33,219 nt of DNA from Paraburkholderia elongata (lineage in GTDB: Bacteria > Pseudomonadota > Gammaproteobacteria > Burkholderiales > Burkholderiaceae): positions 1 to 33,219 of the forward strand of contig NZ_WOEZ01000329.1 of assembly GCF_013177735.1 (NCBI RefSeq), read 5' to 3'. A program made the position numbers and the translations under genes. Position 1 is the first letter of the stretch, and each line of letters starts with the position of its first letter. Under the pieces are notes generated by a model that worked only from the letters and a program-made list of their open reading frames with translations, had not been told where the DNA came from and did not search any database. Positions 1 through 5,911 of the stretch are shown one piece after another.

Positions 1-214
1 GTGGGGTCGTGCACCGCCGTTTGACGACAGTCAAAGCGGCCGCTCACCAAGATTGCTCACTGTCGTCGGGTTAGGAACCTATACCGGTCGTTGACGCGTT
101 GATGGACCAACGACCGCATTGGCCGAAAAGGGGGCGCCCGGGGATCCAGCAGGCGGCGCTCGTGGTCAGGCCTACGTTACTGCAGTCCATGCTCACGAAG
201 GTCTCTCTGGGCTT
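1..214. other. Left edge, no gene recognised
   Basis: I see no convincing coding region here. The only local structure is a short dyad at 20-35 (TTTGAC, four bases, GTCAAA), which could be a protein-binding site but has no supporting context. Confidence 0.4.
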
Positions 215-242
215 TGCGGCGATAACGCGGGTTATCGCCGCA
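215..242. repeat. Perfect 12-bp hairpin at the edge of the left repeat
   Basis: Arms 215-226 and 231-242 are perfectly complementary (TGCGGCGATAAC / GTTATCGCCGCA) around a GCGG loop. The right arm is where similarity to the inverted copy near 27.98 kb begins; the left arm is missing from that copy. It could be a protein-binding site or a recombination boundary. There is no T-run, so a terminator is unlikely. Confidence 0.6.
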
Positions 243-514
243 CTGATGCGCCATTAAATGCATTCCTAATAATGAGGATTATCAGGAGAGGGGAGCGGTA
301 GGGGTGGGTGGCCGCAAAGGCGCGAACCCGCGGGCCGTGATCGTTGGAAGCCCTCGGCCGAAATGAATGCAGCCACTGCACGCACGGGACTGCAGAAGTT
401 GTGCAACGGAAGCGAATTTGGTGTGGCCTATCGATGCGGCCGACTGCAAATGAAGGCCCGGATAGAGCTATCATACCCTTCGTTTCGGGACACTGGCCCT
501 CATTTCAGGCAGAC
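231..514 (+). repeat. Left copy of a long inverted repeat (partner about 27695-27981)
   Basis: Read on the plus strand, this non-coding stretch closely matches the reverse complement of about 27695-27981, with scattered substitutions and small indels. Shared landmarks include TTATCGCCGCA, GGTGGGTGG, GGCGCGAACCCGCGGGC, GCACGCACGGGACTGCAGA and CAAATGAAGGCCCGGATAG. Similarity weakens near 500, is interrupted by the insert at 516-837, and resumes at about 838-868 (GACGACGTCGCCGGATGGCA). Both copies lie upstream of an HU gene pointing away from them, so this may be an extended HU leader. The match was made by eye. Confidence 0.8.
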
Positions 515-515
515 G

Positions 516-837
516 CTCACGCAACTAAACTTGTGTCCAGATTTCAACTAATTTTGTGACTACCCGAGCACATTGCCATCCGGTGCGCCGTTACATGGTC
601 GCGCCGAATGAACAGGTCCTCGACCTTGCACATGGCGACCGTACTGCGGCGCGGCACCGCTCATTGAGTAACAACTTTTATTGAAACCGCGCATCGAGTT
701 ACACCTTTAGTTGCCGGCGTCGACGCGAGAGTCACAACATTAGTTGAAATCGGATTCAACCTCTGTGCCTTGCTGGTCAAGGGTCTCCGCGGGATTTCGA
801 CCGGCACGTCGATAGTTACAACATTAGTTGTGTGAGC
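516..837. mobile_element. Candidate 322-bp miniature element with inverted ends and repeated binding motifs
   Basis: This block interrupts the long repeat: its counterpart near 27.69 kb lacks it. The ends are inverted: the left reads GCTCACGCAACTAA and the right, reverse-complemented, reads GCTCACACAACTAA. GACG flanks both sides (512-515 and 838-841) as a possible 4-bp target duplication. Two copies of an 18-bp motif lie inside the left end on the minus strand, and four lie toward the right end on the plus strand. Several transposase-binding repeats per end are typical of Mu/Tn7/Tn5053-like elements, so an internally deleted element of that kind is possible. There is no coding capacity. The family assignment is inference. 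Confidence 0.5.
522..830. repeat. Six copies of an 18-bp motif, consensus TAGTTACAACATTAGTTG
   Basis: Copies are at 522-539 and 545-562 on the minus strand, and at 666-683, 696-713, 729-746 and 813-830 on the plus strand. Start-to-start spacings on the right are 30, 33 and 84 bp. The core contains the dyad CAAC-N4-GTTG, which suggests a dimeric or repeated DNA-binding protein. I favour transposase-binding sites of the 516-837 insert; an operator array or plasmid iterons are alternatives, but no rep gene is nearby. Confidence 0.65.
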
Positions 838-868
838 GACGACGTCGCCGGATGGCACCTGGCGTGAT

Positions 869-1291
869 GACGCTGGGCGTCGACGGGTAGCCGGCGTGCG
901 CGCAACCGGATCGTCGCGACGCGGCCCGGACGCCGGACAGCACGCCGGGCGCGGACGCAAAAGGCGCGGACCGGCAGCGGGCGCTCCATCCGACGTACCC
1001 GACGGTACGCGCGGGCGCGCCGGGCGCGACCGCGTTTCCCCGCTGGCGCGTCGCCGGAGCGGGCTGCGCCCGCCTGGTCATCAAATCGATGCCGCTGACA
1101 CGGTGATCGGTAGCACAAGGATGCGACCCCGGGGCGCAGGCCCGGTTTCACGGCGGCGTCATGCGCAACCCACGCCTGAGGACATGCGTGCAGTGCCTGT
1201 GATCGCGGATCAGTCCGGCCGCCGGCCAATTGCGCAAAGGCGCGCGGATCGGGTAGGGTGGCGCTATTCACAACCACAGGAAGGAAAAGCA
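869..1291 (+). other. GC-rich leader of the HU gene, no gene seen
   Basis: An open frame runs through this stretch into HU, but its translation is Arg/Gly/Pro-rich and resembles no protein, so I treat it as non-coding. The last part (AGGGTGGCG...ATTCAC, about 1254-1270) resembles the sequence just upstream of the second HU gene at 25.66 kb, suggesting a shared promoter or leader. No clear -35/-10 pair could be assigned. Confidence 0.45.
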
Positions 1292-1570
1292 ATGAACAAG
1301 CAGGAACTGGTGGATGTGGTCGCCGCAAGGACAGGCGCGAGCAAGGCAGCAACCGGCGAGGCGATTGATGCGTTTATTGGCGCAGTCACGGCCGCCGTCA
1401 AAAAAGGTGACACCGTCCAACTGATCGGCTTCGGGTCGTTTTCCACGGGCGCGCGCGCCGCGCGGGTCGGCCGCAATCCGGCGACCGGCGCCGAGATCCA
1501 GATCCCTGCTGCGAAGACGGTGAAGTTCACGGCGGGCAAGGCGTTCAAGGATGCGGTGAACGGCGCCTGA
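1292..1570 (+). CDS. HU family DNA-binding protein
   Basis: The 92-residue product is a complete HU/IHF-family nucleoid protein, which would act as a dimer that bends DNA in the nucleoid. It shows the N-terminal helices (MNKQELVDVVA), the VQLIGFGSF turn, the DNA-contacting arm with RVGRNPATG, and the C-terminal AAKTVKFTAGKAFKDAVN. The ATG at 1292 is preceded by AGGAAGGAAAAG, a good ribosome-binding site, and is the natural HU start although the frame is open upstream. A second, degenerate HU lies at 25353-25658 on the other strand. This is an accessory HU paralog, so island-specific nucleoid shaping or silencing is plausible but not shown. Confidence 0.95.
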   Translation: MNKQELVDVVAARTGASKAATGEAIDAFIGAVTAAVKKGDTVQLIGFGSFSTGARAARVGRNPATGAEIQIPAAKTVKFTAGKAFKDAVNGA

Positions 1571-1772
1571 GACCGGACGCAAGCCGTCACCCGGATTTCT
1601 GCCGATGGCGCGGCTGCCGGCAGGGTAGCCGCGACAGGTGCTAGCGGCAGCAACGGCACGGAGTGAGCGGGCAGGGCCTGGACCTCGTCCAGCCGGCCTG
1701 GTAGCATCAGTGCGAGATGCCGCGACGCACCGCCGCCCCTGCGATTCGCTGCATGTCTCTATAGGTAGCCGT

Positions 1773-2135
1773 ATGGAAAATAGACGATCGCGGACCGGGC
1801 GCGAAATCTCGTGCCCAACGATCGGTGCGTTACTGCGCTACCGGGTGCGCGTCATTGCGGAAGCCCGCGGGCAACGCGCGATGATCGAATCGCTCGACAC
1901 CACAGGCAGGACCTTTGTGAGCACCGTGAAGTGGGTCAGCCTGCGTGAGATGGGTAATCAGCTTTTCCGAAGCTGGATCTCTTCGCGGGTGATCGGTCGG
2001 TCATTCCGGGATGCCTGCGGATCAAATACCTCGACTCTCCAGCTTCGATATGGCCGCCGGTGCCCGAACGTGGCAAGTGCTTGCTCGTCCAATCGCACTG
2101 GATGCGGAAATTTGCTGCCCGTATACTGGCGCTGA
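1773..2135 (+). CDS. Small hypothetical protein, possibly stop-lost at the C-terminus
   Basis: The first 65 or so residues (MENRRSRTGREISCP, RYRVRVIAEARGQRAMIES, TGRTFVSTVKWVSLRE, ending NQLF) look like a compact beta-rich protein. They resemble small uncharacterised Burkholderiaceae proteins as I remember them; this is recall, not a search. After NQLF the sequence becomes Arg/Ser-rich and unconvincing, so the original stop may have been lost and the 120-residue reading may be extended artificially. The ATG at 1773 follows a weak GGTAG site. The frame overlaps the non-chosen upstream part of the SET frame. Function unknown. Confidence 0.45.
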   Translation: MENRRSRTGREISCPTIGALLRYRVRVIAEARGQRAMIESLDTTGRTFVSTVKWVSLREMGNQLFRSWISSRVIGRSFRDACGSNTSTLQLRYGRRCPNVASACSSNRTGCGNLLPVYWR

Positions 2136-2152
2136 CATCGGGGGGAAAGAGT

Positions 2153-2593
2153 ATGCGGCGCGTGATTGTTCGGCGGTCTTCAGTTCACGGCAAGGGCGTG
2201 TTCGCCATGCACACGCTCGCGGCGGGCGAACGCGTGCTTGAGTACAAAGGTGAAATCACCTCGTGGCGAAATGCGGTGCGCCGTCACCAGCGTGAAGGCG
2301 TCGCAGGCCATACGTTTCTCTTCGGGCTGTCGGACGGGACCGTGATCGACGGGAGTCGCGGCGGCAATAGTGCGCGCTGGCTGAATCACGCCTGCGCGCC
2401 GAACTGCGAGACCGTCGAGGACGAGGGACGGATTTTCATCCACACGCTCCGGTCGATCGGGGCCGGTGAAGAACTGTTCATTGAATATTTGCTCGCCACT
2501 GACGATCCGCTGGATGAAGACGTCCGGGCGCAGTACGCATGCCGGTGCGCCACGGCGGACTGTCGGCACTCGATGCTGGCGGACGCCGCGTGA
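2153..2593 (+). CDS. SET-domain protein-lysine methyltransferase
   Basis: The 146-residue product is a minimal bacterial SET protein, predicted to transfer methyl from S-adenosylmethionine to a protein lysine. Visible motifs are RSSVHGKGVFA at the start of the domain (residues 8-18), the cofactor/knot segment NHACAPNC (78-85), GEELFIEY (105-112), and a post-SET Cys cluster CRCATADC (130-137), probably zinc-binding. I chose the ATG at 2153 because a GGGGGAAAG ribosome-binding site precedes it and the SET domain starts immediately; the frame is open further upstream but without SET homology. It lies 0.6 kb downstream of the HU gene on the same strand, so a lysine-rich nucleoid protein is one conceivable substrate. 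Confidence 0.88.
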   Translation: MRRVIVRRSSVHGKGVFAMHTLAAGERVLEYKGEITSWRNAVRRHQREGVAGHTFLFGLSDGTVIDGSRGGNSARWLNHACAPNCETVEDEGRIFIHTLRSIGAGEELFIEYLLATDDPLDEDVRAQYACRCATADCRHSMLADAA

Positions 2594-2808
2594 ACAGGGT
2601 GGCGGAGGAGGTGGTGGGCAGAATCGCTATCTCGAAAAGCACCGAGGGCTCGAAGCGGGGGAATGATGGATTTGTCCGGATAAGTGGCGATGTGGTTCTA
2701 CATCTCGATGTGCTAAAACCGACGTTGCGAAAGGGAGATGCATCCGACACACCGTTAAACGCCAAGGCGAAAAAACAGATGTCGCTGAATCTTGAGGATT
2801 TGTGGTGA
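2590..2808 (+). CDS. Possible small hypothetical protein
   Basis: A GTG overlapping the SET stop (GTGA) could start a 72-residue protein by translational coupling. It contains DGFVRISGDVVLHLDVLKPT and ends SLNLEDLW. I recognise no family. The overlap and frame continuity are the only support; it could equally be non-coding. Confidence 0.28.
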   Translation: MNRVAEEVVGRIAISKSTEGSKRGNDGFVRISGDVVLHLDVLKPTLRKGDASDTPLNAKAKKQMSLNLEDLW

Positions 2809-2847
2809 CGCCATTAGGCGGCGTTTGCCCGATCAGGGAGCAGTCAT

Positions 2848-3063
2848 ATGCGGAAGCGGAAGCTCGCACGAAAGAGAGCAGGGGAAGTGAATCTGCCGGA
2901 ACTGCTCGACCGGCTTGAACTGGCACTGACGGGGACGCCCGTGCGCATGTCCGTCTGTCGAGCGCTATCGGATCTGAACCGGCGGCTCGGCTCGACCAGC
3001 GACAAAACCGCTGCACGGACCAGTCGCTCAACAGCTTTGCCGCCTATGGGCGCTATCAACTGA
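2848..3063 (+). pseudogene. Short basic hypothetical protein, probably truncated by a junction near 3.01 kb
   Basis: The ATG at 2848 has a good ribosome-binding site (GGGAG, seven bases upstream). The first 50 or so residues (MRKRKLARKRAGEVNLPELL, then DRLELALTGTPVRMSVCRAL) look like a small helical protein with a very basic start. After about 3005 the frame runs out of phase through DNA that encodes porin in another frame, so the C-terminus is an artefact of a rearrangement. Original function unknown. Confidence 0.4.
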
Positions 3064-3323
3064 CGCCTTCTGTTGCGTTCACCGGCGCTTATGACTACCT
3101 CACCGGCGGAGCCGTCGATGGGAAGCCCCCAGCACGCTACCATCAGTTCAACGTGGCGGCCCACTACGCGCTTTCCAAGCGGACCGACGTCTATTGCCTG
3201 GCCACTTATGACCTTGCACACGGGACCGATTTGACCGGTCAGCATGCTGTCGCGTCCATTCTTACGATAACACCGTCGAATAGTGACAAGCAGTTCATTC
3301 TGCGATTCGGGATACTGCATTTT
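3018..3323 (+). pseudogene. C-terminal remnant of a Burkholderia-type Gram-negative porin
   Basis: From 3018 the reading frame gives DQSLNSFAAYGRYQLTPSVA, then YHQFNVAAHYALSKRTDVYC, GTDLTGQHAVAS and LRFGILHF. This matches the last strands of Burkholderia trimeric porins, where SKRTDVY...GTDSTGQ...G.RH.F is characteristic. No signal peptide or N-terminal two thirds is present. The normal stop after the terminal Phe is lost and the frame runs to 3359. This is a dead fragment of an outer-membrane channel gene, left by the rearrangement that also cut the gene at 2848. Confidence 0.85.
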
Positions 3324-3359
3324 CTTAGTCGACGCGTAAGTGTCGTGTATCGCGAATGA

Positions 3360-3718
3360 ATTCCCCCGACCTGCCGCGAGCTGATACAGGTGCGCACCTA
3401 CGGCAAGTTATGCGATGCCCTTGGCTGCGCTTTGCGGGGCGACATCTTCGATAGTCGCGAACGCCTGACGCTCATTGAGAACGTCGGGTTGATCAGAGCA
3501 TAGACGATCCCCCCGCCGACCGCGCATACGGTGGGAAGGGTGCCGGCCGATGCGGTGCCTCCTCGTGAATCTGTAGTTTGGAGCGAAGTGACCCACCTAC
3601 GAACTAGGGGAGCGGCGAGTTACCCCGCATACCTCACAGTGGAGCATATGAAAAAATGCACGGCGCGACTCGTTCGGTAAGCGTAACGGGTCTGGAGTAT
3701 CCCCGCTTAACTCACGTA
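3360..3718. other. Intergenic stretch with an unidentified coding-like tail
   Basis: At 3375-3503 on the plus strand a frame reads RELIQVRTYGKLCDALG, then DIFDSRERLTLIENVGL, ending at TAG. Its composition is protein-like and it may be the C-terminal tail of a lost gene, but I do not recognise it. At 3648 an ATG with a GGAG site begins a ten-codon frame (MKKCTARLVR) that may be the start of a decayed gene. Nothing else is supported. Confidence 0.3.
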
Positions 3719-4312
3719 TTACCCGAGCGCGTCGCTTAGTCCGTACAATTCGTGGCGTTTCGCTACTGCGTCAACGTCGTGACTGAGTACTACGAGGTCG
3801 TGCAATTCGCCCATTCGATCGGCGACATGGTGACGAAACAGCGCCTCGGCTTTGAAACTCAGGTCCTCGAACACCGCGATTGCCGCGTGCTGATCGATCG
3901 TCATTTGTGTGACAAGCTTCTTTATCCCGAGTTCGAGCGCTTGTGCGAAGCACTCCTGGATGAGCGCCCGTCCGAGGCCAGTTCCGCGCGAGGAGGGCGT
4001 TACAAGGACCCTTAACTCGCCTACGTGGCGAGACCAACTAAGGTGGTCAATGACAATCGCCGTGCAACCAACTACAGTTTCGCCATTGCGCGCGATCAAG
4101 CTTGTCACCTCTCCGTTGTCCAATGCGCGCACCCACGCGTCAATAACCTTCGGATGACTAATATCGCGTGGCACGAAAAGTAGATCATGGTCAGGCAAGC
4201 TATCTATCAGCCGATCCAGTGCGCTTCGGTCGGCGCTTGTCATTCTTGAAATTTCGATCTGTGAACCTGTACATTCGATACTGCGTGGGTAGCTACGCAA
4301 TGCTTCGGTCAT
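3719..4312 (-). CDS. GNAT family N-acetyltransferase coupled to phaC
   Basis: The 197-residue protein has a GNAT fold: beta strands around VTSLIARNGETVVGCTAIV, then the acetyl-CoA loop RGTGLGRAL, then the LGIKKLVTQM helix-strand. It would acetylate an amine or acyl acceptor using acetyl-CoA in the cytoplasm; the substrate is unknown. The ATG (4310-4312) overlaps the phaC stop (ATGA), so translation is probably coupled, and this start is preferred to one 13 codons upstream. As last gene of the hydrolase-phaE-phaC operon it may tune PHA metabolism, for example by modifying a granule protein, but that is inference. Confidence 0.85.
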   Translation of the reverse strand: MTEALRSYPRSIECTGSQIEISRMTSADRSALDRLIDSLPDHDLLFVPRDISHPKVIDAWVRALDNGEVTSLIARNGETVVGCTAIVIDHLSWSRHVGELRVLVTPSSRGTGLGRALIQECFAQALELGIKKLVTQMTIDQHAAIAVFEDLSFKAEALFRHHVADRMGELHDLVVLSHDVDAVAKRHELYGLSDALG

Positions 4313-5409
4313 ATTGAACGGCCCTCCAGCCACGAATCGAGTTTTGGCCACATACGCTTCACTGCATTTGCGCCAGCGGCGATACTGACATGGCCGCCCG
4401 GCAACATGAGCTCTTCCTTGTCTAAAGATCCGACGCGCTCAACCAGAGGTTGCGCGCTCTGCGGTGGCACAATGTGGTCATATTGCGCAATGACATGAAG
4501 CAGCGGCACGGTAATGTCGCCAAGGTCGACGATGCGCCCCCCGATGCGCAGGGTGCCCTCGAACAATTTGTTGTCGCGCAGCAGTTCCTGGGTCATCTGG
4601 CGGAAGTACCCGCCTGGCAAGGGCAGTGTCTCGTTACCCCAGCGCTCCATCATCCGGTAACCCTTTACGAACTGATCGTTCCACAGGTTGTCCCATAACC
4701 GAAGCTGTCCAGCAACGCGGCTCACCGGTCGCAATGCGTCGAATCCTGCGATGACGACGTCGGCCGGAACGACACCGACTTTACCGACGAACTGCTCTAT
4801 GTCGAAGTGGCGCTCATCCGACAGCGCCCGAAACAGTTCCATCTTTGTGAAGTCGACTGGCGTCGTGAGGCAGACCAGGTTCTTTACCGGACCGTCCGCA
4901 TGCAGGGTCTGATAGATCACCGATAGCAAACCACCCGCGCAGTAGCCGAGCAAAGTTATGTCACGCTCCTTCGAGCGATGTTGTACACGACGGATACAGT
5001 CAGGAATGAAATCGAGCACATAATCGTCGATGATCAGATCCCTCTCATCGTCGGTCGGTGCGTTCCAATCGATCAGGTACACGTCGTAGCCGCGCCCGAG
5101 AAGGAACTCGACGAGGCTCTGTCCCGGCGCGAGGTCAAGAATGTACGCTTTGTTTGTCGGCGCCATCACGACCAGGATCGGCACGCGATAGACTTCGTCG
5201 AGGCTCGTGCGGTAGTGGACCAGTTCCAGAGTGCCGCGTCGGTAAATCACGGTCTTCGGTGTGCGGCCGACGGCGGGTGGTGGCGCACCGAGCAGCTCGA
5301 CTCCTTTGAGTCCGCGTTGCACGGCACGGTCGACCTCGAGCTGAAGTCGCTCGGTCAGCGAGGGGGTAGCATCCTTGCGAGTGGACTTGACATCAGTTTG
5401 GGCGACCAT
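4309..5409 (-). CDS. phaC: Class III poly(R)-hydroxyalkanoate synthase subunit PhaC
   Basis: The 366-residue protein has the length of class III PhaC subunits (about 355) and not of class I/II (about 560). It polymerises (R)-3-hydroxyacyl-CoA into PHA on the granule surface. The lipase-like box is GYCAGG with the nucleophile at Cys157; Asp311 (AQYDHIVPP) and His340 (PGGHVSIA) complete the triad, at the spacing known for Allochromatium PhaC. IDWNAPTDDERDL is also typical of the family. Class III enzymes need PhaE (PhaR in class IV), and a PhaE-like gene ends only three bases upstream. The downstream GNAT overlaps its stop. Confidence 0.95.
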   Translation of the reverse strand: MVAQTDVKSTRKDATPSLTERLQLEVDRAVQRGLKGVELLGAPPPAVGRTPKTVIYRRGTLELVHYRTSLDEVYRVPILVVMAPTNKAYILDLAPGQSLVEFLLGRGYDVYLIDWNAPTDDERDLIIDDYVLDFIPDCIRRVQHRSKERDITLLGYCAGGLLSVIYQTLHADGPVKNLVCLTTPVDFTKMELFRALSDERHFDIEQFVGKVGVVPADVVIAGFDALRPVSRVAGQLRLWDNLWNDQFVKGYRMMERWGNETLPLPGGYFRQMTQELLRDNKLFEGTLRIGGRIVDLGDITVPLLHVIAQYDHIVPPQSAQPLVERVGSLDKEELMLPGGHVSIAAGANAVKRMWPKLDSWLEGRSI

Positions 5410-5412
5410 AAG

Positions 5413-5835
5413 TCATTCCTTGCCCGTACGTTTGCCGCGTGGCGTTCGCTTTGTCGATGGCGTGGCGGTAGATGCTGCTTCTTCCGTCGTTGCAGGCGTT
5501 GAACTCGGCGGGCGACGCGTTCGCGCGGGCCGTGGGGACTCGCTGGTCTTGTCCGGAGGCGACAGACGGTCGAGTTTGAGCTCAATGCGGACGAGCGACT
5601 CAGCTAGTTCTGCAACTTGCTTGCGTGTCGGAAGATTAGCCTTGCGAAGATAGTTGTCGAACAGCGTCTCCAACATCTGTTGCATGCCTAGCGAAACAGA
5701 CGAGAACTGATGCAGCGAGCGCACGACCTCTTGGGATTTCAGGCTGCCGGTTGCGAGCGAGTTGACGTCGCTTTCGAGGCGAGTCAGGGCTTCGCGCCAG
5801 ATCTGTAGCGGATCGGGAAAAAATGGAGATGTCAT
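5413..5835 (-). CDS. Small PhaE-like PHA synthase subunit
   Basis: The 140-residue protein carries a segment at about residues 55-95 (LFDNYLRKANLPTRKQVAEL, then ESLVRIELKLDRL) that resembles the conserved C-terminal motif of PhaE (.NYLR..N.PTR.DV..L). That motif activates PhaC in two-component synthases. Upstream are helices with heptad-like leucines (LIWREALTRLESDV region). The last 45 residues are a Pro/Thr/Ala/Arg-rich tail (RTRRPPSSTPATTEE), probably disordered. It is much shorter than typical PhaE (about 350 residues). The ATG at 5835 is preferred over an upstream TTG. It lies three bases before phaC. Confidence 0.72.
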   Translation of the reverse strand: MTSPFFPDPLQIWREALTRLESDVNSLATGSLKSQEVVRSLHQFSSVSLGMQQMLETLFDNYLRKANLPTRKQVAELAESLVRIELKLDRLSPPDKTSESPRPARTRRPPSSTPATTEEAASTATPSTKRTPRGKRTGKE

Positions 5836-5911
5836 TCGATGCCCTGTCAATCCATACGGGGTTTAATGAGCCAGCGCAATGTTGCGCATAGCGAGTTAAA
5901 TCGGGCCGCGG

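Noticed and set aside
522..830. Plasmid replication origin with iterons
   Set aside because: The motif copies change orientation, spacing is irregular, and no replication or partition gene is present in the window.
231..868. CRISPR array or tRNA-linked attachment site
   Set aside because: Motif copies are irregularly spaced and in both orientations, with no uniform spacers, cas genes or tRNA nearby.
661..960. A minus-strand open frame encoding repeated TNVVT-like peptides
   Set aside because: The peptide repeats are simply translations of the 18-bp DNA motif copies; there is no ribosome-binding site and the rest is Arg/Pro-rich.
896..1291. N-terminal extension of HU in the open upstream frame
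   Set aside because: HU proteins start at MNKQELV, and the ATG at 1292 has a good ribosome-binding site; the upstream translation has no family resemblance.
2060..2152. Upstream start for the SET protein
   Set aside because: The extra 31 residues lack homology and a ribosome-binding site, while the ATG at 2153 has GGGGGAAAG just upstream.
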